DNA from: Hymenoscyphus infarciens
Lineage: Eukaryota; Ascomycota; Leotiomycetes; Helotiales; Helotiaceae
DNA: 64,000 nucleotides
Direction: 5' to 3'
Assembly (NCBI GenBank): GCA_001414345.1
Contig: LLCB01000207.1
Location: 1-64,000 of the forward strand
This document shows positions 33,998-45,150 of this stretch, piece after piece. The number at the start of each line of letters is the position of its first letter. Position 1 is the stretch's first letter. The notes under the pieces were generated by a model, which searched no databases, was not told where the DNA came from, and saw only the letters and a program-made list of their open reading frames with translations. Made by a program: the position numbers and the translations under genes.

Positions 33998-35307
33998 ATG
34001 GGACGTTTTAGGGTTCGAGGCCTGGTGCTCATGGCAATGTGGCTGGCAATACCTTCAGAAGCGCGACAGGACTTATTCGCAAGACAATCCTCAACATGTC
34101 CCGAACCCACATATTCAACATGTCAAAACACAAAGCTGCCATCAAACTTTTGCTGTCCCGCGGGATCGTCATGTTTAGAGCTTGCCGGCAGCACCACCCT
34201 CCTATGTTGTCCCAAAGATCAAAATTGCGCTGCGATCCAAGCCATTTCTTGCGACATCCAAGATCAAAATGCCACACTGCATCCAACAAATCTTTTAAAG
34301 ACATCCGCGCTGGGGAATCAAATGGAAACTTGTGGCGGTGGATGTTGTCCCTTTGGATTTCACTGCAACAACACAGTCTGCACCCTCGACACAAACCAAG
34401 ATGCGAAACCCACAAAACTATCAACCTCATCTACTTCCACAGCCCCCACATCCTCAGCAACCTCTTCTCCAACAAATACTGCAGCTCCCTCAGAAACCTG
34501 CTCCAAATTCCCCGGCGCCGCAGTCCTCGCTGGTTTCTTCCCCGGCCTCGCCCTCGGAATCCTCCTCACAGTCGCCTTCATCTGTCTCCTCGGCGCCCAC
34601 CGTCGCAAAAGAAACAGACGCAAGAGCGGGTCCTCATTCGGGAATACAATTAGTGAACCCCAACCGAGCAGTACAAACGACATGCGCACCGATTTCCTCC
34701 GCAAACCACCCGGATCCCCCTCAACAACAAGTACCCGCTCGCGCTCTCAACGCGTGCGTTCCCTCTTCCGCAAATCGCAGAACACACCTAGTTCTCGAGC
34801 TTCGAGCTCACAGGCGATGTCGGAGAGAGGAGGACCGGTTCTTGCACCTCCTCTGCCACTTGTGGTGCAGAGAAAGGCATCGGGGCAGAAAAGATCGGAA
34901 AGACCGGTTACGCCGAGATTACAGAGGGAACCTAGTTACGAAGATATCAACATCTTTGCAGACGGCGACACGGCATCGGCATTGCGACAGCACACTCCGC
35001 CTGTGGATCTTGCGCCGCCGCGGGTGAATGGGAGGATGAGCTCGCAGACCACGTTTACGGACATGATGGAGCACAGTGGACTTGCGGGGTTGCAGAAGGG
35101 TCAACGTAAGTTTTACCCCTGACCTTTCTTCTTTTTTATTTTTATTTTTATGAGAGCGACCCTGGTTGGGTGTCTAATTCTTTTGCGGTAGATGGCTTGG
35201 GATTGAGAGGGTTGCAGGCTAATGGGCAGACAGCTTATGTTTATAAAGGTGCACGTTCGCCTGGGTATTCGCCTCCGCCTGGGGGTGCTGGTCCTTCGAG
35301 GTCGTGA
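33998..35307 (+). CDS. Single-pass membrane protein with Cys-rich ectodomain
   Basis: Exons 33998-35105 and 35192-35307 give 407 residues; the intron is 86 bp with GTAAGT and GGTAG. Residues 1-22 form a signal peptide. The ectodomain (23-130) has about 14 cysteines in three groups: TCQNTKLPSNFCCPAGSSCL, LLCCPKDQNC and TCGGGCCPFGFHC. The CCP-type spacing recalls small disulfide-rich repeats. A Ser/Thr-rich stalk follows (141-168), then one membrane helix at about 173-199 (AGFFPGLALGILLTVAFICL) and the stop-transfer HRRKRNRRK. The cytoplasmic tail is Ser/Arg-rich and ends in a Gly/Pro-rich segment from exon 2. The layout suits a wall or surface sensor, similar in style to WSC/Mid2 proteins, but no named domain is recognised. 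Reading through the intron adds only four residues. Confidence 0.75.
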
Positions 35308-36872
35308 ATTGGTAGTATCGGGGCTTCGAGTACGGTGTTTGAGTAGGTGGTGTTTTTTGAAAGAAATTGCATTCTTTTTGCACGGTGTTTCGGGGGTTAA
35401 AATCATGGCTTGGTTTGGCGGTTTTTTTTTTTTTTTGTTTTCATTTATATACCACCGCTGCGCGTGTTTTTATTTTATTTTACCATTCTTTCCTTGTTTC
35501 TTTGAATTACTTTTCTGGTTGGAAAGCTTTTTGTAGATAGGGAAATCCAGATTCTTTGGTTTCAACTCTCTCTCTCTCTCTCTCTCTCTTGCTACGATGA
35601 GACTTTTCTCGCTCCCGCGCATTCGACAAACTACTCTCAACATCACTGCCCGTCCTTTCCCTCACTCGGTTTCTGCCACTACCATACACAGCCTCCGCGG
35701 TACCACCCTGAGGACCTTTCAAGCGAGCCGTACCTAGGTACCCGATCCTAAAACCCACAAAACACCTCCCCAAAAAACACCTCCACGTGCTACATTTCCC
35801 AACACACTCGATCGACAAGGCCACCATCTCGCCCCCTTCAAGGACACTGGGGCTATGTAGTATATAGACTACCTACATACCTAGTATTTGTATTTCTTTC
35901 CATATCCCCATGTGCTGAGTTGAGCCTCAATCCAGTGATATACTCGGGCTGTTAGGATAGAGACGGGAACGGGAACGGGATGGGGTACCTAAAGTAGATT
36001 TTGCTGTACTAGTACGTGATATCAAGAGGGCGGTGTAGTGAGAGTGAGTGAAGTTTCACTTTCTCGTACGTTACCGATTACGCATCCCTTGTTCTTGCTG
36101 AGATTGGGGATGGGTACTGAGAGGTATGCGTGAGGTGGAGAGATTAGAAGTATGTGGAATTAAATGTGTTTCCTATGTTTCCCTACGAGTCATAGCCCAC
36201 GCGTCTCAACTTTACAGGTAATTTGAGATGTTGAGATGGGTAGTTAGATTTTGTTTTGGGTGAGGTGGAGAAGTGTATTATAGCTAGGGGTGGAGTAACT
36301 TGTTTTCTACGTAGTAATGATAGGTAATTTCTTCTACCAACATTCTTCGTCTTTCTGTCATCGCTTTATTGGCGAGATCATTCCTTTTGGGCCTTGGAGA
36401 TGAGAGAGTACTGTACCTAGAAGTTGCTATGTAGTCTTGATAGGTGGGCAGTAGGTAATAACTGGCACTCAAGTGCTATTACCCCACTGAACCCCCAAAG
36501 GAAGTCGTAAAAAAGGTAAATTTTCGACTAAGTGTTCTTTCTATCTTTCTATTTATTTTATTTTGTTACCTGGTTTTGTAGCTTCGGCGAGGGGTGGAAA
36601 AATCCCCGCTTATTCTATCGACTCTGCGACTCTGTCTACTTTATTTACTTAAGAAACAACGGTCGGAAAAACGTACTTTTTGTTTGATTCTGAGAATGTA
36701 CTATGATAGAAATATATTCACGATGGAATAGTGTTTTGAAGTTTGCGTTGTAGCTGAACCCCCATTTTTTAAAGACTCTGACAAGTCAGAGGATTATAGG
36801 AATCTGCTCTGTAATTCAGGCGAATAGCCTTATTTACACCCCTCAAAAATCAGTAATTTTCAGCAACAATGC
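35308..36872. other. Intergenic region
   Basis: No supported gene. It holds a TC run at 35565-35589 and T-rich 3' UTR-like sequence at 35400-35500. Composition drifts to AT-rich towards 36870, where the RIP-like block begins. Confidence 0.5.
35565..35589. repeat. TC microsatellite
   Basis: About 12 uninterrupted TC units. Confidence 0.85.
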
Positions 36873-38329
36873 GGAATTATATAACAACTATATATTTAAA
36901 TTATCAGAGAGTACCTATAATTATTAAAAAGTTAGATTAGAGTCGGTCTATATCTTTTATAAATTTTTCTAGTCTCTGTGGAATTTTCAAGTTCTCTTTT
37001 AGTCCAGGGTGTATAGCGTGCAAAAAGAGAAGTTTTTTCCGTCCTAGCAGAGCCTGCCACTTAGGGGCTCACTCTACTAAAAGACTATTAGTATTCTACA
37101 ACTACGGGTTATTAGAAAAATCTCAAATAACTCTAGAATAAAAAAACTGAAGGACTAATTAACAATAGAATGAAGTTGTATCAGTTATTTTATTTTTTGC
37201 CTTGTGGTTTTGTAGAGGATTCAAGACTCATTTTCGAAGGAACAAACTACGTTTCTTCCGTCCGGCTCTGTGTGGCGCGGCGAGCCACCGAATGGACCCT
37301 GAAGGATCGATTTTTCAGGCATATGAACCCCTCCAAGGATATTAACATTTTACAACCGCTCGGAATTACACAACAGCCGCATACTCCGGAGATTAGAAAA
37401 GGTGTGTAATTATCGCTATGTTGTTTTCTAGTCAGTTTGTATTTTTGATGTATTTTTCTGACGTCTGTGGTTCAGCTTCTCTTTTAGTATAGTGTGTACG
37501 GAGGTACGGAGTCTCGGCCGGGACGGAAAAAAACGTCGGGTTTTGTATCTTATATACTCTATACTATAAGACAGGCTCTATACTCTATCTAGCCTAGAAA
37601 AACAAGAAGAAATTTTTAGACTAAGTCTGATTAGACTTAGAGATTTAATAATTCCACTAAATATTACTAATTTAAAGTTTATTACTATATATTTTTTTAA
37701 AGTTATATAGAAAAGATTAAATTTAGATAAAATAGACTCTAACGTTTTTTCTATCTTAGTAGAGAGAGTATAAGAGATAGAGAACGTTCTCTATAGATAA
37801 TCTAGCTACTCGTCGAAGCTTTTTAAGCGTTTTTAATAGAGTATTAGTCTATAATACTAGAACTAAAAACAACGCTCTACTAGAACGACGACTTATATTT
37901 TATTAGTAAAATATTAAAATAATCTAGAGTAGATATATCTCTAACTACTACTTAATAATAGAATAAAGTTAATTATATTTTATTAGTTATCTTATAGTTT
38001 TATCTTAAATTTAAGATTTAAACGTCTATTTAGCTTATATTTAAGTTAATTTAGATATATAAGATTTATATATATACGAGTATAAGTTTAAAAGATACTT
38101 ATATATCTTTAATTCTCTTATTACTTTTAACTAATAATTTATAATTACTATTTAGCTCTCTTATATATATTTAGTATAACTATCGTCGGTTTTAGTTACT
38201 TTACTAAAAGTATACTACTTTAATTACTATTATATTATAAAATAAAAGACTTATCTTATCTTAACTTTCTTATCTTCTTTTAATAGATCTATACTAATTT
38301 TCCTCTCTTCTTTTCATTAATCTATATAC
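36873..38329. repeat. AT-rich degenerate repeat block with two repeated units
   Basis: Two sequence families recur. One is near 36873 and 37362 (CGGAATTAtAtAACAac versus CGGAATTACACAACAGC, both followed by TTCTCTTTTAGT). The other is near 37161 and 37953 (ATAGAATGAAG versus ATAGAATAAAG, then TTTGCCTTGTGG versus TTATCTTATAG). In each pair one copy is richer in A and T, and the differences are mostly C to T or G to A, the mark of RIP. The island 37190-37530 keeps ordinary composition and may be a less mutated copy. No gene is left. Confidence 0.65.
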
Positions 38330-38730
38330 TTAAGAGCTTATTTAGTACGTATATAATTTGATTTAGATATATAAGATTTATATATAAGTATAGAGTTAAA
38401 AGATACTCGTATATATATATTTTAGTATATATTTCGTTAACTCTAGTAGTTATAGTAGTAATAGTAGTATAAGAAGAAAAGATATATATATATATATTAA
38501 AGTTAAAAGTTAAGACATTAAAAGAGTATATTATTTGCTTTTAGTAGTATATATTCTTATATATATATTTAAAGAATATATAAGTAAAAGTATATACTAT
38601 AATATATACGAGCTAAACGTTCGTATATATTATAATAGATATATCTATATATATTTTATATTACTTTATAATTTTTAATAGTATATATATTATAAAAGGA
38701 CAAATATATACGAGCTAAACAGGCTCTTAA
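38330..38730. mobile_element. MITE-like element with TTAA-flanked TIRs
   Basis: The right end reads ATACGAGCTAAACAGGCTC then TTAA. The left end on the same strand is TTAA then GAGCTTATTTAGTACGTAT, which pairs with the right end after a few C/T changes. The element proper is 38334-38726 (393 bp), with TTAA at each edge, the target site of piggyBac-type elements; a 3 bp TTA/TAA site of Harbinger type is also possible. The inside is AT-rich and contains another copy of the ACGAGCTAAAC motif near 38608. The TIR is shared with the element at 48097. Confidence 0.65.
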
Positions 38731-38927
38731 GTGATGGCAAAATTCCAGGGAAAAAAGAAGACCTCACGATGAAAAGTCGTGTTTTGCACAGGGTTGCATC
38801 CACAAACTTTCGAGCTACACCCTCTTCGACCACTCTTTATTCTTTACCAAAAATCCCTTCGAATGAAAGGAGGTCATTATTGTCCTGTAAACCCTTAATG
38901 ATCAGCCTAGGGGTTTCTATATACTGT
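38731..38927. other. 3' flank of the regulator gene
   Basis: Normal composition resumes at once after the element. Probably the 3' UTR of the gene read from the minus strand. Confidence 0.4.
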
Positions 38928-40464
38928 TCAAATAATGCTCCATCCAAAGATCCCAACACTCTCAATCACATTATCGCCTATGAGTCTCCCAAGCATAGCG
39001 AGCTCGTTTCGAAACCATGAAAGCTGTCTGGAATTTATGCCCCCCAGGCCTGAAGCAATGCTTAGTGGCCATACAACAGAATTAATTAGGTACGGTGTGA
39101 TCTCCGTATTTGTGTTAAGCACAATCGAATCCGGCTTATCTCCATCAAAGGAAAACCTTTCAAGGCAGAAAGGAATGGTAGATGCGAGACTTTCTCCCAT
39201 GGATTCGATGATATTATGACACTCCGCTCGTTGTTGTTCGTGTGCAAAATCGCAGTAACACAAGTCGAGAATCCGAAGACGCAACTTGTTGGTGAGCATC
39301 CTCGTTGCAAAATACTGCGCCCAAATAGCGGCATACACAGCTCTTGGGTAGGTGTAGACCATGGGAGAAAAGAAGTGCGGTCTGGGAAACGAAGTACAAG
39401 GGGAAATCACATGTTGCTGATAAAAACACGACTGGTGTAGCTGGCCCACCAAACCTTGCAATGTCCTGTCGATTTCTTTGGCCTCATCATTCAACTGCTC
39501 TGCCGGTGCCGCGTCGATGCCATTTTCCAACCCCATATATGCTTGCCGAAGAATCAGAATTCGGACCTCAAGCCTGTCAGACTCAAGCTCCTTGCCGTGC
39601 TCATCAAATATTTCTCCATCATATAACCATTCCGGCAATGGCTGGTTCCTTATGAAACAGAATCTGAGTATTCCCCGCCTAGAATGTTTGATTATAAATG
39701 ATGCGGAATACACATCTTTCTTTCGACCATCATACCAGGCTTTCAAAACCGCCATGGCTCCATCATGATGATGCCAGCTCCTCAGCTGCGCAATGGACTG
39801 CCTGGATTTATCGGAATTCTCAACAGCATATGCAACTCCCTCAAAACGACCCATAAGCGAAATCGCTAGTAAACAGGCATCAATATCGGAAGTGTCCAAC
39901 TTGCTTCTCTCAACCTGAGAAATCCAAAATTGGGAAACACGAAGAAGCCGAAGATAGTTCGACGACGCCTTCACAGCAGCCCCGCGATGATTTTGTGTCC
40001 GCGAAAATACGGCAAGAGCCATGGACGACAGCGCCAGATCTACCATCTCCGACGTCCGTCCTGAATTTTTCCACTCGGACACACATTCTGACAGGCATCC
40101 AGACACATTGGAGGCCTCTGTCAATACCGGCATATGATACTGCAGATAGTAAGCTAACGCACATGCCTGTACATCGATGGATGGACGTGTGATTGTCAAG
40201 CTTGAGCGGGGACCACGAGGTCGGTTGGTGCTTCCCGAAGCGTAGCGGTTCTCGAGATGAATTGAAAAAGCAGCCGCTTTGGCAGCGGTGGAGCTGAGGC
40301 AAAGACGATGTGACTTGTTGCAGCGGTTGCAGGTGGGTTTAGTTTCGTCACACTGGAGAGGACTGTGGTCAGCTGTTCTGCACGCGAACTTTCACTTCTC
40401 TATGAATACCTACTTTAACGCGACGATTCTTGCATGTCTGACATGCTGCACTTGGGGATGGCAT
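38928..40464 (-). CDS. Zn2Cys6 fungal-specific transcription factor
   Basis: Exon 1 is 40464-40414 and exon 2 is 40352-38928, together 491 residues. The 61 bp intron (GTAGGT, GCTGACC, CTCCAG) splits the zinc cluster between its second and third cysteines, so exon 1 holds only 17 codons and is easily missed. The cluster is C8-X2-C11-X6-C18-X6-C25-X2-C28-X6-C35 (ACQTCKNRRVK, then CDETKPTCNRCNKSHRLC). The rest resembles the fungal transcription factor domain (ALAYYLQYHMPVL, then LALSSMALAVFSR) with many helices. It ends VIESVGIFGW. Without exon 1 it would look like a regulator with no DNA-binding domain. It is transcribed away from the glutathione S-transferase with 399 bp between the start codons, so it may control that gene. 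The target is inferred only from position. Confidence 0.85.
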
Positions 40465-40583
40465 TGTGCCGTGAAATTTCGAGTCTGAATGCTTTGCAGT
40501 CTCAAGCAATGTATGGAGTTATTCTCCAAAACCAATGGCAAAGACGGGAAGTACAGGTCATTGAGAATTTGGCCCCGCCCCCG

Positions 40584-40594
40584 CGGCGTAGCCG
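40584..40594. promoter_or_regulatory. CGG-N5-CCG inverted triplet
   Basis: CGG and CCG separated by five bases lie within GCGGCGTAGCCGC. Zn2Cys6 dimers typically bind inverted CGG triplets. The site lies 120 bp from the regulator's start codon and 270 bp from that of the transferase, in their shared promoter. Autoregulation and control of the neighbour are plausible inferences. Confidence 0.45.
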
Positions 40595-40729
40595 CTTAAA
40601 TTTTGCGCTAGGCCGATTCTGGCGAAACTCTGCGAACACCGATTACAAACCACCTCGCTTAGCAGGTAAGCAAAGGTGTTTCGCTGTGTTGCAATTCAAG
40701 GAGAGCTTGTTTGACAGGACTCATATTTG

Positions 40730-40738
40730 GGATATATA
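40730..40738 (+). promoter_or_regulatory. TATA-like element of the transferase gene
   Basis: GATATATAA lies about 130 bp before the start codon, within GGGATATATAACACAGC, and is followed by a C/T-rich leader. Confidence 0.4.
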
Positions 40739-40863
40739 ACACAGCATCCTCCAGCTCTTTGTGGTTTCCAAGAACTATCAACCAAATCCATTCTATTGTC
40801 GAAACAATCCTCTCTTCCTCACTTGTCTAAGAATCCTCATTACTTCCAACTCTAAATAAGACC

Positions 40864-41699
40864 ATGTCTTCTTCGCTCAAAACAGTCAAGCTATACGGCA
40901 AAGGAAGCGTCAACCCTCCGAAGGTCGCCCTTATCCTCACGCTCCTCGATGTCCCCTTCGAAACGGTCTCCGTCCCAATGGCAAAAGTTAAAGAACCAGA
41001 ATACACCGCCATCAACCCAAACGGCCGACTTCCCGCAATCTACGATCCAAACACAGACCTTACTTTATGGGAGTCTGGTGCCATTGTCGAATATCTGATT
41101 GAAAAGTATGATGTTGAGCGGAAGTTCAGCTTCGTACTGGGAAGCAACGAGTCGTATCTGGCAAAGCAATGGCTTTTCTTCCAGACGACAGGCCAAGGTC
41201 CTTACTATGGACAGTTAGCCGTGTTTAAGGTGTTCCATCACGAAAAGTTGCCTAGCGCTGTTGAGCGATACGTCAAGGTCAGTCCAAATTCTCATAGCAT
41301 TTTCTCCTCTCTAATCTTTTCGGGAGTCAAAAAGCATATTCTTTCTATTCCTCGGACTTGGTTGGAAACTATTCAAGGTTTTTCAAAGAAGCAAACTGAC
41401 TCCGATATTCTGAAAATTAGGAAGTAAACCGTGTGTCAGGCGTCTTAGACGCATGGTTGGCCAAGCAGAAGCACGAGTATGCCGATACTCCTGGCTTCGA
41501 TGGACCTTGGCTTGTGGCCAACAAATTGTCTTATGCGGATTTGTCGTTTATTCCATGGCAGACTACTATTGCGATGTTTGTTTCGGCTGAGGAGTATTCG
41601 GCTGAAAATTTCCCAAATTTGAAAGATTGGATTGAGAGAATGAAGGCGAAGCCAAAGGTGGGAAGTACCCTTGCTACTGCGTTGGTCAAGGGGGAATAA
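40864..41699 (+). CDS. Glutathione S-transferase (GstA/Ure2-like)
   Basis: Exons 40864-41277 and 41421-41699 encode 230 residues; the 143 bp intron has AAG|GTCAGT and ends ATTAG. The enzyme conjugates glutathione to electrophiles in the cytosol. The N-terminal thioredoxin-like half holds the conserved NPNGRLPAIYDPNTDLTLWE stretch, with the cis-proline of LPAI and the Glu-Ser-Gly that bind glutathione, then AIVEYLIEKYD. The helical C-terminal half has the QWLFFQTTGQGPYYGQ run typical of fungal Ure2/GstA-type enzymes and FPNLKDWIERMKAKP near the end. No catalytic Tyr is obvious near the N-terminus, as is usual in this class; SVNPP lies where a serine often acts. Divergent from a Zn2Cys6 regulator, so it may belong to a small detoxification unit. 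Confidence 0.9.
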
Positions 41700-42302
41700 G
41701 GGTGAGCATGATTTCTAGTCTTGAAGTTACATGAAGAGACTTGTTGTGCGTAGCTACATTCAATTTAGCAATATTTTGATACTTTGAAGAAAAAGTGAGG
41801 TATTTGGTTCCTGAGCAATGTGACCATCTCCAGCCCAGCATTAACTAACACCACTCCTCAACCCACATCACCTTAGGCTGTTTGGCAATTCGGCAAACGG
41901 CAAAATCTTGAAAGGTACAACAAGCCACACTTTTATTGAAATCTTCTAATCCTCTTGATTGAGTTTGTAACCATCGAAAGAACTCGAGGCGTTGTCGGCG
42001 GCCTCGAATAAAGATTGACTTCTCACTTGTGTTTCGGTAACTGGGAAGTTGGTGAATACTTGTCGCTCTCCGACTCGCTTATGAATACCTCTTTTGCTTT
42101 TATCTTGAAGGGAAAATGGCGAAAGAGAGGAATATATGCATAAATTCCTGGGGGTTGCGATCAAATAAGCATCACGTATATCGTGAACTTGAACTCCCAG
42201 CCCCTCAAAAGACGGTCATAAAAATTTGACAGGGTATAACCACCATTTTCCCACTCTCCTTTACTCCCTGGCCATTCTCAACACTGATGTAATATCGCAC
42301 AT
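41700..42302 (-). other. Intergenic; possible short 3' exon at 41946-42164
   Basis: On the minus strand, a frame with good codon use ends at 41949-41947 (KRVGERQVFTNFPVTETQ and then a Ser-rich end GYKLNQED). It has no ATG in frame and could be the last exon of a gene running from about 42700. I cannot connect the two with certainty. No family is recognised. Confidence 0.3.
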
Positions 42303-42701
42303 TTATTGTTTGGGCTCTCCGTGCTTTTCTTGGTCGCGATAACTACGGAGGAGCTTCCTCTCGTCGCCATCAAAATATTTCTCGGTCACCGACCTTGCTA
42401 GGGCGTCTATAACTGCCTGGTCTGGGCGACGACCACAAGTAATCCGCGATGGTGGTTTCCTTTCAGGTTTGCTGTTGATGGAGTTCGACGATTCTTCCTC
42501 GCGCTTACATTTCTTCTTATCGGGGTCTGGTGAGCCACCGCGGTTCTGGCCTTTCGAGTTATCTTTGGCCTCATTAGTGGGCGCCTGATCAGACGGCTGG
42601 ATGATTGTGGCGCTCTGGTTTTTGTCGTTTCCACCGCTGGATTGACCGATAGGATCACAAGGAGCTATTATTAAAGATGGACCAGACTTGATGACAAGAG
42701 G
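42303..42701 (-). CDS. Possible exon of an unknown hydrophilic protein
   Basis: An open minus-strand frame of about 130 codons with no ATG begins right after a TAG that could serve as splice acceptor (ACCTAG|CC). It is hydrophilic and protein-like: DPIGQSSGGNDKNQ, GGSPDPDKKKCKREEESSN, then GRRPDQAVIDALARSVTEKY and SYRDQEKHGEPKQ at the end. The overlapping frame starting at 42658 is a shadow. No family is recognised, and an upstream exon was not found. It could be an old gene fragment. Confidence 0.3.
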   Translation of the reverse strand, partial: PLVIKSGPSLIIAPCDPIGQSSGGNDKNQSATIIQPSDQAPTNEAKDNSKGQNRGGSPDPDKKKCKREEESSNSINSKPERKPPSRITCGRRPDQAVIDALARSVTEKYFDGDERKLLRSYRDQEKHGEPKQ

Positions 42702-43001
42702 CTAGGTACTTGACTACTTTAGGCAACGTACGTACATATTGCGACGCTTATTTACGTCACGTTACTCGCCATATTACGAAATTGATATAGCAGCGACTAT
42801 TGCCACCAATTATTTTTGCGGTTTATCTTGGCGCATGGTTTATAAGGAAAATCCCCTGTTACTGTAAGTTCAACTTGCTATTCAGTGGCTGCTACTTATG
42901 AGTCCAATTTTCTGGGAGAATTTCGATGTTACCCATCGCATGGGGTGATGCTTTAAAAACCCCTCTTTCCCATCCATTAATTAATTGCCCAAGACTTTGA
43001 A

Positions 43002-44839
43002 ATGCAGCCGACTTCATCATGTTGGTTTCTTGGGTATCGTTTCTGTTTCCTCTTTGTGTCTTCGCCATCGATGCGAAACGTCTACCTTCAAGCGCATTTG
43101 GATTTCTGGAGTTGGCGGGGAGTTTGATTATGCCGGCAAGTTAAATCTTCTCGACCATCTCGAGCATTCGTCTGACTTTTTGAAGTTATCAGTGGTTGAA
43201 TTGCTGGCTTGACAATTGCAGCAAGACTTCCTGAAACGTTTTTCCGTCGCCGTTATTGAAGCAGACGGCTTTTACGACACAGATAATGGCAATTTCAACG
43301 TTGAACAGTTTGGCAATGGGAGTTATTGCAAGCGCGAAAGACTATCCACCCCAGCCCCAAATTGATTGGGGACTTCTTCCAGTTCCCCAGCCTAGATTCG
43401 GCAACAAAAGATTCCATTATGCTCAGGGAAGAACACAGAGAGGATCTTCCGGAATCAATACTATGGGCTATCATCGAGGACCAGAAGCGGCTCACCAAAG
43501 ATGGGCTGATCTTGTTGACGACCAGAGCTATACTTTTGATAAACCTTCGCCCTATTTTCAAAATCTTGCAATTTCACCCCGCCGAGTTTGGAAAAACGAA
43601 ATTCTGCAAATTCAGCACCAGAATACGACCTCTCCGCCTTCGGTAGTACCGGTGGACCTCTCCAAACTTATTACGTTAACTAGGCTGCTCCAACAGTAAC
43701 CTGGGGTGACAAGATGCTACAAGAAATTGGACTGCAGATCAGTCCGACGGGTTTCAACAGTGGTTTTCTTTCTGGATGCGACTCGATCTTCTTCATACAC
43801 GAGTTTTTTGAAACAAGCTATTGGAAAGACAGAAATCATAGTTTATCATACTCAAGCTATGAAAATCAACTTTGATGGCGGGTTGGTACACCATCTCGGC
43901 TAAAAAGGCGGTAATTGTTTCTGCTGGTGTGTTTCACTCACGTCAGCTACTCATGGTAACAGGTGGGTCTTCTCTTGTCTCAAACTTCCGATGTTAAATG
44001 AACACTGTGAAGCTAACTTCATTTCAGGCATTGGTCCTCGAGCTGTGCTCAAGTCTCACAACACTCTCTCGGCTCTAGAAGGTGTTGGTCAAAATCTATG
44101 GGACCCCGTTTTCTTTCTCACAACCACCCACTCAGAGCGGTGACTCCCTAATAAAGGGTCCAAACTCAGCTGCTGTTCTGGAGGAATATGTCGATAATGC
44201 ATCTGGTCCTTTCAGTGCAGCAGGTGGCCATTTCGCATTCGAAAGAATCTCAGACGACTTAAGAAACAATTTCACAGATGAGACATCGTCTGCGCTCTCA
44301 TGGTTTCCATCTGACTCGCCGGAGGTTGAATACGCTGTCGCTGCATTTGCTGGCGAAAACAATACCGTGACAGGTGCTTTTGGTGCCACACTTCTCGGTC
44401 TTCTGTCTCGTGGAAATGTATCAATCGGAAGTTCAAGTATGTCGGATCAACCACTCATCAACATGAACCGACTGTCACATCCAGCGGATCTTGAAGTTTT
44501 GGTGGCTGCTTTCAAACGCGGCCGTCAATTGTGGAATACCCCGACAGCGAACACCATCAAGATCGGAAATGAAATTCTTCCCGGTGCAGCCATGCAAACT
44601 GATGAGCAGATTGCAACTTACATCAGAGACGATTTACTTCATATTTTCCACCCGAGTGCCACTTACTCAATGGGTGCAAGAACGATAGGATGGTGGTTCT
44701 GATTCTAATGCGAAAGGTTTATGGTGTTAATGGGCCGAGAGTCGTCGATGCTTCAGCTTTTTCTTTTGCAATTCCTGGACATCCCCAGGCTTCTGTGTAT
44801 ATGCTTGCTGAGAATATCTATGATGCAAAAGGTCGTTGA
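43002..44839 (+). pseudogene. GMC oxidoreductase (glucose-methanol-choline family), decayed
   Basis: Pieces of one FAD-dependent GMC enzyme run in the right order through several frames. They are IAGLTIAARLPE of the FAD-binding fold (43200s), FSVAVIEADGFYDTDNG, YPPQPQIDWGLLPVPQPRFG, SSGINTMGYHRGPEAAHQRW (the GMC signature 1 region), APTVTWGDKMLQEIGLQI, and SKKAVIVSAGVFHSRQLLMV. Then come GIGPRAVLKSHN, EGVGQNLWDPVFF and FHPSATYSMG (the HXATCSMG catalytic area), and finally VDASAFSFAIPGHPQASVYM. A clean intron survives at 43963-44027. Stops include TAG at about 43681 (YYVN*AAP) and a TGA within GG*IAGL. At least four frameshifts are needed. The span of 1.84 kb is close to a full-length gene, so decay rather than truncation is the cause. 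It faces the second F-box-like island. Confidence 0.85.
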
Positions 44840-45150
44840 GAAGTAGTGGGTTTGAAGACTCGGAGATATTTGCCTTTTCTCTAATCGCCAAATAATATGG
44901 GCCATCAGTGGACCAGAGAGCTACTATGGCTTGACAACAACCACAAATCGGGGAGTTATAGTTATGCTATAAATTAGGGTGATTCCTTGCAGTTTTCGTA
45001 TGAAAATATTTGTACAGTTGAGGTGCTTCACTGCGCTTTGATGTCACTTATTGAAGATTGAAGATTGCCTGGTCAAGACTATCATAATTGCTCCTGGCGA
45101 AGCCATTGAAGGTGACTCATCCTGAGCACCATATCAATTCATTCCTTCAG
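44840..45150. other. Intergenic, convergent
   Basis: The GMC relic (plus) and F-box-like gene F (minus) converge. Nothing else is seen. Confidence 0.4.

Noticed and set aside
36873..37450. Possible long terminal repeats of a retrotransposon
   Set aside because: The two similar units are only about 490 bp apart and lack TG..CA ends, primer-binding site or internal coding; treated as generic repeats.
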